A stretch of DNA of 41,141 bases from the IMG/VR virus record IMGVR_UViG_3300034520_000280, positions 1 through 41,141 of that record. One strand, written 5' to 3'. The stretch is from a virus. Positions 1 to 6,593 of this stretch are shown piece after piece. The notes below the pieces were generated by a model. That model had not been told where the DNA came from, did not search any database, and was given only the letters and a program-made list of their open reading frames with translations. Each line of letters starts with the position of its first letter. The first letter of the stretch is position 1. The position numbers and the translations under genes were made by a program.

Positions 1-127
1 AGGCCGGCAAGCCCGTGGATTTAATATCGCTAACGGAGGAATTGAGGTCCCGGGGCGTGCTGGACAGGGTAGGCGGTATCACCTACATTGCTTCACTGCC
101 AAATCACGTTGAAAGTCCTTTGCTGGC
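1..127. repeat. Terminal direct repeat, left copy (circular overlap)
   Basis: These 127 bases are identical to 41015-41141. The repeat lies inside dnaB, and joining the ends restores one uninterrupted DnaB reading frame. It is therefore an assembly overlap of a circular molecule rather than a biological terminal redundancy. The odd length of 127 is a common assembler k-mer size. Confidence 0.95.
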
Positions 128-1220
128 TAGGCACCACGCCGAGCTGGTGAGGGAGAAGGCCGTCCTGCGGGCGGTGCTTTCCAGGTGTCATAACCTGGTA
201 GAGCGTATATATGCTGGCACCCTGGACGGCAAAGAGGCCATGCAGGATCTGCAAAGAGCAGCCCTGGAATTGTCCGAACAGGATAAACAAAACGCAGGCC
301 TGCAACCAATCAGGCAATTGCTTCAAGGTGCAGTGGCAGGTATCGAAGAGCGGTACAGGAACAAGGGCAAGCTCCCGGGACTATCAACGGGTCTTGCTGA
401 CCTGGACAAGTTTACCGGAGGCTTGAGGAAGGGGGATCTCATTCTCGTCGCCGCCCGGCCAAGCATGGGAAAGACCTCACTGGTTGCCCAAATTGCAGCG
501 GAGGTGGCCAAATCGGGCGGGGTCGTGGCCCTGTTCACAACCGAGGTTAGGGGTACCCGACTGGCCGAGAAAATCATAATTCAGACAGCCAGGTTGAACG
601 GCCACGCCATACGGCTCGGTTACCTTGGGGAAAACGAGTGGTCGGGGGTATGTGATGCGTCAACAAGGCTCAGCACGATAAAGCTGTACGTGGACGACCA
701 CCCCCATCCAACGCCGGCACATATTCGCGCTCAGGTCCACAAGTTAAATGCCAAGCACGGGAGAGTTGACCTGGTTGTGGTTGACTACATCGGCCAGCTG
801 GATCCCGGAAAGAAGGTGGATACCAGGGTAAGAGAACTGGCTGAAATCACCCGCTCCCTGAAGGCAATGGCGAAGGATTTTAACTGCCCCGTTATAGCGG
901 CAAGCCAGCTCAACCGGGCAGTTGAAGCCCGGGGAGAAAAAAGACCGGCGCTTTCCGACTTACGCGACAGTGGAGACCTTGAGCAGGATTCGGATCTGGT
1001 GTTGCTGCTCTGGCGGCCGGAGTTTTACAACCCGGAGGACAGGCCTGGCATGGCCGAGATAATAATAGCCAAACAGCGGGAAGGTCCTACGGGCTCGATA
1101 TGGGTGGCCTTTGTAAAAGAGCATACCCGGTTCTACGATTTGGCTAATGGTGGTAATACAGATACCTTGCCCAGGAAAGAGCCTGGCAGGGTTAAGTCAA
1201 AAGTTTTAAAGCTGGTTTAG
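1..1220 (+). CDS. dnaB: Replicative DNA helicase DnaB (3' part; gene begins at 40849 across the circular junction)
   Basis: Joined with 40849-41014 this gives a 461-residue DnaB, the usual family length. The N-terminal DnaB domain lies on the other side of the junction. The RecA-like helicase domain holds the Walker A motif ARPSMGKTS (about residues 207-215 of the joined protein), a Walker B-like LVVVDYIGQL, and the C-terminal SDLRDSGDLEQDSD motif typical of DnaB. It is the ring helicase that unwinds the element at its origin. It directly follows the initiator gene, with start and stop overlapping, so the two form a replication operon. No separate helicase loader was recognised; the initiator may do that job (inference). 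Confidence 0.96.
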   Translation, partial: AGKPVDLISLTEELRSRGVLDRVGGITYIASLPNHVESPLLARHHAELVREKAVLRAVLSRCHNLVERIYAGTLDGKEAMQDLQRAALELSEQDKQNAGLQPIRQLLQGAVAGIEERYRNKGKLPGLSTGLADLDKFTGGLRKGDLILVAARPSMGKTSLVAQIAAEVAKSGGVVALFTTEVRGTRLAEKIIIQTARLNGHAIRLGYLGENEWSGVCDASTRLSTIKLYVDDHPHPTPAHIRAQVHKLNAKHGRVDLVVVDYIGQLDPGKKVDTRVRELAEITRSLKAMAKDFNCPVIAASQLNRAVEARGEKRPALSDLRDSGDLEQDSDLVLLLWRPEFYNPEDRPGMAEIIIAKQREGPTGSIWVAFVKEHTRFYDLANGGNTDTLPRKEPGRVKSKVLKLV

Positions 1221-1231
1221 GAGGTGGCCTT

Positions 1232-1420
1232 GTGGGCAAGAACGACGTGATAATAAAAACATGTAAAAGGTGCGGGAGACACTTTCCGGTAGCATATTAC
1301 CGCCGCAACCAGGTGTACTGCACGGGTTGCAGGTTTGCTAGGGATGTGGAGATCTACGAGAGGGTACTAGAGAAAAACAGGCGGTATTACAAGGCCAAGA
1401 TAACAGTGGGGAGGGTTTAA
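1232..1420 (+). CDS. Small zinc-ribbon protein
   Basis: A 62-residue protein starting at GTG behind a GGAGGTGG ribosome binding site, 11 bp after dnaB. It has two Cys pairs, CKRC (about residues 11-14) and CTGC (about 30-33), spaced as in a small zinc ribbon, followed by a basic helix. No specific family was recognised. Its position suggests a DNA- or RNA-binding accessory of the replication operon. Confidence 0.75.
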   Translation: MGKNDVIIKTCKRCGRHFPVAYYRRNQVYCTGCRFARDVEIYERVLEKNRRYYKAKITVGRV

Positions 1421-1425
1421 CGGCA

Positions 1426-1830
1426 GTGTTTGAAGCCTACTCCCGTAGCACCAGCATGGACTGTATCGAAGATGCCGTGGAAAAATGCAGGGAGATCCTG
1501 CGGTGGAACATAAACCCCTTTAACTGCGTTTACATGAACCCTCACAGGTATGATGTTATTACGCTAACGAGATGGACCCAAAACTACTGCAATAATCGGG
1601 CTTATATGTTGCTACTGCGGACGGCAGAAATTACAGGATATGAGCCGGTCCCTACTGAACTACTTCACCGCAATATAGCCAGGGATGGATATAAAAATCG
1701 CAAGGTTAGCATTGGTAAAAGTGCTTTTTATCTAATCAAACCGGAGGAAATGAAACCTGGCTTAAAAAAACGGTACAAGATGTTTAAGGAGCTTATGAAG
1801 CAGGTAAAAGAAGAACTTATGACGCGATGA
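1426..1830 (+). CDS. Hypothetical protein, 134 aa
   Basis: Starts at GTG 1426, 5 bp after the preceding stop, so it is probably translationally coupled. It is a soluble, mostly helical and basic protein with a lysine-rich C-terminal helix. No motif or family was recognised. It lies between replication genes and the putative late regulator at 1862, so a replication or regulatory role is possible, but nothing in the sequence fixes it. Confidence 0.7.
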   Translation: MFEAYSRSTSMDCIEDAVEKCREILRWNINPFNCVYMNPHRYDVITLTRWTQNYCNNRAYMLLLRTAEITGYEPVPTELLHRNIARDGYKNRKVSIGKSAFYLIKPEEMKPGLKKRYKMFKELMKQVKEELMTR

Positions 1831-1849
1831 AATAAAACTGAGTTTTATT
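1831..1849 (+). promoter_or_regulatory. Short perfect hairpin before the late-regulator gene
   Basis: AATAAAAC (1831-1838) and GTTTTATT (1842-1849) are perfectly complementary around a 3-base loop. They sit just upstream of the G-rich ribosome binding site of the TTG-started gene at 1862. It may be a weak attenuator or translational control element. Its function is inferred only. Confidence 0.4.
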
Positions 1850-1861
1850 GGGGGGCTGGAT

Positions 1862-2356
1862 TTGAAACGCGAAGATCCCTTCATGCTTGCAAACTACCGC
1901 TTTCTGCCGGCACGACTCAAGGGGAAGGTAACCCGGTTTTTCAGCCTGCTCGACCAGCCATACCGCGACTTCGCCCTTAAGAGGTATGCCCAGGGGAAGC
2001 CGATGGCGGTGGTAGCCGAAGAAATGGGCTATGCTGAGAGGTCCCTATACACCTTCCGCGACAAGGTCATAACCCTGTGGATGTTATACTGCGACCACGA
2101 ACGCTTTGAAGCCCACAAGCAGCGAATGATTGCCATGATTCGTAGGCACAGCCCGATAAGTCACAGCCGATTGATGATGAACATGAACTTGAAGCGATCC
2201 GGGTTAAGCAACGAAGATTTCCTGGACCTTATCGAGATTCTTGTGGCCACGGGGGAAATAGACCGCGTTCTCGTTTCACGGGGCAACGGGAAAATGGCAC
2301 GGGTTTATTACTACCGGGGGGATACACAACCTGAATTGGTCAATATTTTGTCCTGA
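1862..2356 (+). CDS. Helix-turn-helix protein, candidate ArpU/RinA-type late-gene activator
   Basis: A 164-residue protein that starts at TTG behind a G-rich ribosome binding site. Residues about 35-65 (pattern YRDFALKRYAQGKPMAVVAEE, then GYAERSLYTF) read as a sigma-region-4-like helix-turn-helix. ArpU/RinA-type regulators of Gram-positive phages have this design and switch on the late operon. The gene stands directly before the long late operon beginning at 2518, which fits. The C-terminal part (residues about 95-160) could be a second winged-helix-like domain. The assignment rests on design and position, not on a verified family match. Confidence 0.55.
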   Translation: MKREDPFMLANYRFLPARLKGKVTRFFSLLDQPYRDFALKRYAQGKPMAVVAEEMGYAERSLYTFRDKVITLWMLYCDHERFEAHKQRMIAMIRRHSPISHSRLMMNMNLKRSGLSNEDFLDLIEILVATGEIDRVLVSRGNGKMARVYYYRGDTQPELVNILS

Positions 2357-2454
2357 TATGACAAAGCAATTATGCAGCTTTATAAGACAAGCACTCTACA
2401 ATGTCTTAGTAACAGTAACTGCGATATTTCGCATAACAAAGAGCACATATCCTG

Positions 2455-2481
2455 CGGGAAAAGCTCATTGCGCTTTTCCCG
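2455..2481 (+). promoter_or_regulatory. 10-bp perfect hairpin at the head of the late operon
   Basis: CGGGAAAAGC (2455-2464) pairs perfectly with GCTTTTCCCG (2472-2481) around a 7-base loop. No T-run follows, so it is a poor terminator. It overlaps the -35 of the candidate late promoter. It could be an operator or, in a single-stranded form of the genome, a hairpin promoter or origin. Confidence 0.6.
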
Positions 2482-2497
2482 TTCATGTATCTAGAAT
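2468..2497 (+). promoter_or_regulatory. Candidate promoter of the small coat-protein cluster
   Basis: TTGCGC (2468-2473) and TAGAAT (2492-2497) are 18 bp apart. The -10 is good and the -35 is weak, as expected for a promoter that needs an activator such as the product of the gene at 1862. The first coat-like gene starts 20 bp downstream. The rest of 2357-2517 shows only short stem-loops and no gene. Confidence 0.45.
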
Positions 2498-2517
2498 CAG
2501 AATAGGGGATGATTAAC

Positions 2518-2673
2518 ATGAAATACCAGGTCCCCACCCCTCACGGGGTCTTTGAAGTGCTGCAATCCCTCTCCTACGGGGACATGATCATAGCCGGTAT
2601 CCTGGTTGTCATTGCGGTGATCCTTGCATTCAAAACCCTTTACGACATAGCGGACCGGGAGGGGTACATCTGA
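2518..2673 (+). CDS. Small single-span membrane protein, candidate virion coat protein (51 aa)
   Basis: ATG follows a GGGGATG ribosome binding site. The 51-residue protein has a short polar N-terminus, one strongly hydrophobic span (about residues 24-41, around AGILVVIAVILAF) and a charged C-terminus. There is no cleavable signal peptide. The stop overlaps the next ATG. It is the first of six adjacent tiny membrane proteins. This design matches filamentous-phage coat proteins, which sit in the membrane before assembly; the assignment is by architecture. Confidence 0.75.
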   Translation: MKYQVPTPHGVFEVLQSLSYGDMIIAGILVVIAVILAFKTLYDIADREGYI

Positions 2674-2798
2674 TGTGGACTGTTTTGGATGGTCATAGCC
2701 TGGCCGCGCTGTATGCGATTCTCTTTTTAGGCCCCTTCGCGGCCGCCTACATGGTGAACAGGCTGAAAGCCCTGTTCCGTTACCAGGGCTGGTGGTAA
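2673..2798 (+). CDS. Small single-span membrane protein, pVII/pIX-like (41 aa)
   Basis: The ATG overlaps the preceding stop (TGATG), so translation is coupled. The 41 residues contain one span (around LYAILFLGPFAAAYMV) and a basic, aromatic C-terminus (KALFRYQGWW). Its size and lack of a signal peptide resemble the filamentous-phage end-cap proteins pVII and pIX, which are 30-odd residues long. No sequence homology is claimed. Confidence 0.7.
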   Translation: MWTVLDGHSLAALYAILFLGPFAAAYMVNRLKALFRYQGWW

Positions 2799-2801
2799 GA
2801 A

Positions 2802-2924
2802 ATGGATTATAACTTTTCTTCCTGTGTCTTATGGTTTTTCAGCTGCCCGTGGATCATTAAAGCAGTTGCCCTGACTGCCCTTGGGTTATCCACGGCGGCT
2901 GTAGTCTTAAAGTTAGGGGGTTGA
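2802..2924 (+). CDS. Small single-span membrane protein (40 aa)
   Basis: A 40-residue reading frame starting 3 bp after the previous stop, with a poor ribosome binding site, so coupling is likely. The hydrophobic stretch covers about residues 10-37 and contains two Cys. It is the third member of the coat-like series. It is the least certain because of its weak start and lack of charged flanks. Confidence 0.6.
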   Translation: MDYNFSSCVLWFFSCPWIIKAVALTALGLSTAAVVLKLGG

Positions 2925-2928
2925 GGGG

Positions 2929-3084
2929 ATGAGTTTTAATGTCGATATGAGTGAAGTTTATCGTCAGTTTGCTAACGTCTTCGGCAGCATGACCCCCTTG
3001 CTCTGGCCCTTTATCGGTGCGTTGCTTGCACTCTTCGTTTTCGGAGGTATAATCACGATCCTGCGGCACTACACCAGCAAGTAG
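2929..3084 (+). CDS. Small single-span membrane protein, candidate coat protein (51 aa)
   Basis: The 51-residue product has an amphipathic N-terminal half (about residues 1-20), a membrane span (about 24-45, around PFIGALLALFVFGGIITI) and a basic end (LRHYTSK). Acidic amphipathic N-terminus, central span and basic C-terminus is the order seen in filamentous-phage major coat proteins, where the basic end contacts DNA. The GGGG ribosome binding site lies in the 4 bp gap after the previous stop. Confidence 0.75.
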   Translation: MSFNVDMSEVYRQFANVFGSMTPLLWPFIGALLALFVFGGIITILRHYTSK

Positions 3085-3093
3085 GCGGTAGCT

Positions 3094-3258
3094 ATGTCCT
3101 ACCTCAATTACGATATAACCAAAATGTACCAGGCCATAGCGGACACTATGGCCAGCATCTGGCCCATTGTGGCCCCGGCGTTCGCGATCATGCTTGCAAC
3201 GATGGTACTGGCCGGAATAGCCACGGTCCTATACAAGTGGATAGACGAAAGGCGTTAA
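3094..3258 (+). CDS. Small single-span membrane protein, candidate coat protein (54 aa)
   Basis: The 54 residues follow the same plan: an amphipathic N-terminus (about 1-20), a membrane span (about 22-46, around PAFAIMLATMVLAGIATV) and a charged tail (KWIDERR). It shares the pattern Q.....F/MAS/GSMW/TPxxxP with its neighbours at 2929 and 3314, which suggests that the three are diverged duplicates. Confidence 0.75.
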   Translation: MSYLNYDITKMYQAIADTMASIWPIVAPAFAIMLATMVLAGIATVLYKWIDERR

Positions 3259-3313
3259 GCCTTCTGGCTTAAACATAGAAAGCTAACCCAACCTAAAAAG
3301 GAGGTCATTTTAA

Positions 3314-3463
3314 ATGAGTCTCAACATTGTTCCTGCTGACGTCCTCAACTACATCGGGCAGGTCTTCAACGGTCTGTGGCCCATCCTGGCTATTGGCCTG
3401 GGCATCATGGCTGTCCCGATGCTGCTTGGCGCGGCCAAAGTCGTTTTCAGCCGTCGGCGTTAA
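3314..3463 (+). CDS. Small single-span membrane protein, best candidate major coat protein (49 aa)
   Basis: It has the strongest ribosome binding site of the series (AAAAAGGAGG) and is followed at once by strong hairpins, as gene VIII is in classical filamentous phages. The 49-residue product has a short amphipathic N-terminus, a membrane span (about residues 22-43) and the basic end VVFSRRR, suited to DNA contact inside a filament. Expression signals and architecture make it the most likely major coat protein; this is inference. Confidence 0.75.
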   Translation: MSLNIVPADVLNYIGQVFNGLWPILAIGLGIMAVPMLLGAAKVVFSRRR

Positions 3464-3484
3464 TCATCTCCTCCACCCCAAAGT

Positions 3485-3516
3485 AAGAGAGAGGCTTTTA
3501 AGTAAGCCTCTCTCTT
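3485..3516 (+). terminator. 13-bp perfect hairpin after the coat cluster
   Basis: AAGAGAGAGGCTT (3485-3497) and AAGCCTCTCTCTT (3504-3516) pair perfectly around a 6-base loop, 22 bp after the major-coat candidate. There is no long T-run, so it may stabilise the short upstream mRNA or act together with the next hairpin. Confidence 0.65.
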
Positions 3517-3552
3517 GCCAAGGGCTACCCGGGCCGTTTAGCCCGGAAAATC

Positions 3553-3579
3553 AACGGCCCACACGGGCCGTTTTTAATT
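3553..3579 (+). terminator. Rho-independent terminator
   Basis: AACGGCCC (3553-3560) and GGGCCGTT (3565-3572) form an 8-bp stem with a 4-base loop, followed by TTTAATTT. It separates the abundant small coat-like genes from the glycosyltransferase downstream. Confidence 0.8.
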
Positions 3580-3593
3580 TGGAGTTGAAAAAG

Positions 3594-4742
3594 ATGGAAT
3601 TATTTATGTTCATTATCTCTCTTTATTACCTGTACCACCTGCTCTTTTTGCTTTTTAGCCTGGGTTTGACTAAACCCCTGACCGGCACACCGGCGGGAAC
3701 AGGCCAAAACCGCCTGGCTGTTTTAGTGCCGGCCCATAACGAGGAAAACGTGATAGCATCATCCGTCCGTTCCATCCTGGCCTCCCGTTATCCCGGGAAC
3801 AAATTCGATGTGTACGTCATTGCCGACAACTGCACCGATAGGACGGGGGAACTGGCCCGGGCCGCTGGTGCCCTGGTCCTGGAGCGGGCAAATAAGGAAT
3901 TACGTGGAAAACAACACGCCCTCAAGTGGGCGTTTGAGCAGATAAACCTGGACGACTATGACGCCGTGGTTATCCTTGATGCCGATAACCACGTGCACCC
4001 GGGTTTCCTGGGCGTACTGGACCACTACCTGGTCGCCGGCCACAGGGTGGTCCAGGGTTACGTCGAAACCAAGAACCCCGGCGATTCATGGGTTACCGCC
4101 AACTACGCCTACATGTTCTGGTACCTCTGCCGGTTGCAGATGGCCCGCACCCGGCTGGGCCTTTCGGCCTGGCTGGCCGGAACGGGGCTGTGTATCAGCA
4201 CCGATGTACTGCGCCGGGTAGGGTGGAGTGTGACCACCCTGGTGGACGATGTGGAGTATACCTGCCAGCTCCTGCTGGCCGGTGAGAGGGTTGCCTTTGC
4301 TCCCGGTGCCGTGGTGTACGACCAGAAACCCGTAGGTTTGGGTGATTCGATGAAACAGCGCCTCCGCTGGGTTCGCGGCCAGACCCAGGTAACCCTGCGG
4401 TACCTCCCCCGGCTGGCATGGCACGTGGTCCGGTGCTGGTGGCGGGGAGATTTCGGCCAGGCAGTGCGATCCTTCGACGGTATTATGTGGGTTCCGATGC
4501 AATTGGTGTTGCTGACGAGTTTCACTGTTTCATTGTTGATGGGCGGTTTAAATTACCTGGCGGGAGTCCTGGTCTCCGTCCCTGTGTTCTATTTATTGCC
4601 GCTGGTTGCGGAGCGGGTGAGGATACGCCGGGCCTGGACTTATTTGCTGACGGCGGGGGCGTTTTTCTTATCCTGGATACCAATCACTGCCTACGGAGTG
4701 ATGACGTGTGATCAGAAAAGCTGGTGGAGGACGCCGCATTGA
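3594..4742 (+). CDS. Membrane glycosyltransferase family 2 (BcsA/NodC/hyaluronan-synthase-like)
   Basis: The start is ATG 3594 behind GGAG; the open frame runs further upstream, but that part crosses the terminator and the coat gene. The 382-residue protein has an N-terminal membrane span (about 3-25), a GT-A catalytic domain with VLVPAHNEEN, the metal-binding ILDADN (DxD-like), TLVDDVEYTCQL, and the QRLRWVRGQ motif of processive GT2 enzymes, then C-terminal spans (about 300-375). It would transfer sugars from nucleotide-sugars at the inner face of the membrane, perhaps exporting a polysaccharide or decorating particle proteins. It may alter the host surface to exclude other phages or change attachment. 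Confidence 0.88.
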   Translation: MELFMFIISLYYLYHLLFLLFSLGLTKPLTGTPAGTGQNRLAVLVPAHNEENVIASSVRSILASRYPGNKFDVYVIADNCTDRTGELARAAGALVLERANKELRGKQHALKWAFEQINLDDYDAVVILDADNHVHPGFLGVLDHYLVAGHRVVQGYVETKNPGDSWVTANYAYMFWYLCRLQMARTRLGLSAWLAGTGLCISTDVLRRVGWSVTTLVDDVEYTCQLLLAGERVAFAPGAVVYDQKPVGLGDSMKQRLRWVRGQTQVTLRYLPRLAWHVVRCWWRGDFGQAVRSFDGIMWVPMQLVLLTSFTVSLLMGGLNYLAGVLVSVPVFYLLPLVAERVRIRRAWTYLLTAGAFFLSWIPITAYGVMTCDQKSWWRTPH

Positions 4743-4774
4743 GTACAAACACAATAAATAAAAGGAATTCAGAA

Positions 4775-5248
4775 ATGGCCATATTCACGAAAGCAAAGGA
4801 ATTAATTTCTTTGACTTTTAATCTATCAGAAAATTGGCCGAAGAAATATAGATTTGATTTCACTTCCAGGGTACGTAACATTTCTATGGACATTTACGAA
4901 AGTTTACTGGAAGCCAATGAAATATACATAGACACCAAAATCCTCGATGTAAAAAAGTCACTGAATCCAGATAATTTAATCCCCTGTCAAAATATAAATA
5001 GTGGGATGTGGATGATGGCAGTTAACTTATTCAAAATATACAAGATGGAAGAATATATTGCTAAAAGACGCGAAAAACAGAACCAGGCTTTTGCAGGACT
5101 TAAAAAGCTTGATTACCTATTCTCGGAAGCATATTCACTTCGTTTAATAAATGCAAAAAAGTGGGAAAGAGTATCTGGTTTAATATCAGAGACAATACGT
5201 TTATTAAAGGCTTGGGTTAAATCAGACCACAAAAGGTTTGAAATTTAG
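4775..5248 (+). CDS. avd: DGR accessory protein Avd-like (four-helix bundle)
   Basis: ATG 4775 is preferred over the upstream start because AAAAGGAA stands just before it. The 157-residue product is almost entirely helical and has the Avd/four-helix-bundle pattern: a Phe/Pro-containing loop (ENWPKKYRFDF) leading into a long helix (RNISMDIYESLLEAN), then further basic helices. Avd forms a pentamer that binds the DGR reverse transcriptase and template RNA. The gene lies directly upstream of the template repeat. It is much more AT-rich than the glycosyltransferase before it, which suggests that the DGR cassette came from another source. Confidence 0.82.
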   Translation: MAIFTKAKELISLTFNLSENWPKKYRFDFTSRVRNISMDIYESLLEANEIYIDTKILDVKKSLNPDNLIPCQNINSGMWMMAVNLFKIYKMEEYIAKRREKQNQAFAGLKKLDYLFSEAYSLRLINAKKWERVSGLISETIRLLKAWVKSDHKRFEI

Positions 5249-5274
5249 TTTTAACATTCAGGGATAGGGCTGTT

Positions 5275-5379
5275 ACCCCTTATTCCGGCAACTCCAACAA
5301 CGTGTGGAACGTCAATTCTAATGGCAACCTGAACAACAACAACGCCAACAATACGGGTGGCGGCGTGCGTCCCGCTTTG
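5275..5379 (+). repeat. DGR template repeat (TR)
   Basis: These 105 bases match the variable repeat at 7043-7147 without gaps. The two differ at 15 positions, and at each one the TR base is A (8 A-to-G, 5 A-to-T, 2 A-to-C in the VR). Read in the frame of the target, the TR holds 13 Asn codons of type AAC/AAT, the classic DGR design that can mutate widely without making stops. The last 28 bases (5352-5379) are identical in both copies and form the initiation-of-mutagenic-homology-like end. Confidence 0.97.
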
Positions 5380-5543
5380 GTAGAAACCGTGAAGCTCATA
5401 GACTAAGGTCATGGGCTCAGAGGACTACCTATCAAAGGAGCCCTATTCCTTCCTCACATGAGGTAAACACAAAAATATGGACGCACATTCTGTTAGTAGG
5501 TTAATACCGAAAGCCGTTTGTGCTATAAGCCATATTAAAGGAA
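5380..5543 (+). ncRNA. Spacer of the DGR template RNA between TR and reverse transcriptase
   Basis: This noncoding stretch separates the TR from the reverse transcriptase. In known DGRs the equivalent spacer is part of the structured RNA that binds RT and Avd and primes cDNA synthesis. A small hairpin CCTCA-CA-TGAGG is visible near 5452-5463. No gene is seen. Its role here is by analogy. Confidence 0.55.
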
Positions 5544-6593
5544 ATGAAAAGAGTAAATAACCTCTATCACCTTGTATATGACTTTACAAATTTATATAGA
5601 GCATACCTGGCTGCTCGTAGAGGGAAAAGGAATAAGATAGAAATAATTAAATTTGAATCACTACTAAGCAGCAACCTCCTTCAGTTAAAAGAACAATTAA
5701 TGAATAAAAGTTATTGTCCCGGACCATACCGTGTCTTTGTAATCAGGGAGCCAAAAGAACGTGTTATAATGGCCCCTAGATTTCGTGATCGTGTAGTTCA
5801 GCATAGCCTTTGTGATAATGTTCTTAATCCTGTTTTCGAACGCCATTTAATACCATTTACTTTTGCAAACCGTAGGTATAAAGGTACCCATGCAGCTCTA
5901 TATACTCTAAGCAGGCAAATGCAAAAGGCATGGAAAGAATCAGGAAATAATGGTTGTTACATATTAAAGTGCGACATATCTAACTACTTTTATAGTATAA
6001 ACCATAGTATCTTGAAGGGGAAAATTAGGAGATTAATAAAAGACAAAGATATTTTGTGGCTTACTGACCTTATCATTGATAGTACACCAGGAGAAGTGGG
6101 CATTCCCATAGGTAATCTTACCTCTCAATATTTTGCTAATTACTTTCTCTCTGAAATGGACCACTTAATTAAGGAAAAATTGAGGATAAAACATTATGTG
6201 AGATATATGGACGACTTTACCTTAATACACCATGACAAACAATATCTTGTTTATTGCAAAGAATACTTATCCAACTACCTTGAACATATTGGTTTAACTT
6301 TTAATAAAAAAACGCAGGTATTCCCTCTTAAAAATGGTGTTGATTTCTTAGGTTTTCACACATATGTTACTGAAACAGGTAAGATAGTCCGTAAATTAAG
6401 GAGAAATAGTAAGAAAAAGATGAAGCGAAAGCTACGCTTCTTCCAAAGAGAGTATTCTGCTGGAAGAATAGATCTTGATAGAATTAGATCCTCAATTGCA
6501 AGTTGGATAGGTCATGCAAAACATGGCAATACATATAACCTCCGCAAGAAAATATTAAACAAATATGCTTTTTCAAGGGGGTTAAATCAATGA
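5544..6593 (+). CDS. DGR reverse transcriptase
   Basis: A 349-residue RT with fingers and palm domains only. Motifs seen are KCDISNYF (catalytic Asp about 144), GIPIGNLTSQ (about 186-195, the form typical of DGR and group II-like RTs), and YMDDF with the catalytic Asp pair at 223-224, followed by a basic thumb. It makes error-prone cDNA of the template RNA, misincorporating at adenines, and this replaces the variable repeat in the next gene. The ATG lies very close to an AAAGGA site, so translation may be weak. Its stop overlaps the target gene start. It is AT-rich like the Avd gene. Confidence 0.96.
   Translation: MKRVNNLYHLVYDFTNLYRAYLAARRGKRNKIEIIKFESLLSSNLLQLKEQLMNKSYCPGPYRVFVIREPKERVIMAPRFRDRVVQHSLCDNVLNPVFERHLIPFTFANRRYKGTHAALYTLSRQMQKAWKESGNNGCYILKCDISNYFYSINHSILKGKIRRLIKDKDILWLTDLIIDSTPGEVGIPIGNLTSQYFANYFLSEMDHLIKEKLRIKHYVRYMDDFTLIHHDKQYLVYCKEYLSNYLEHIGLTFNKKTQVFPLKNGVDFLGFHTYVTETGKIVRKLRRNSKKKMKRKLRFFQREYSAGRIDLDRIRSSIASWIGHAKHGNTYNLRKKILNKYAFSRGLNQ

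Noticed and set aside
1-127. Terminal repeat as a real phage terminal redundancy
   Set aside because: It lies within dnaB, has an assembler-typical length and restores one intact gene when merged.
3327-3593. Upstream extension of the glycosyltransferase frame
   Set aside because: It lies over the coat gene in another frame and crosses two strong hairpins; a GGAG site and a membrane-span start fit ATG 3594.
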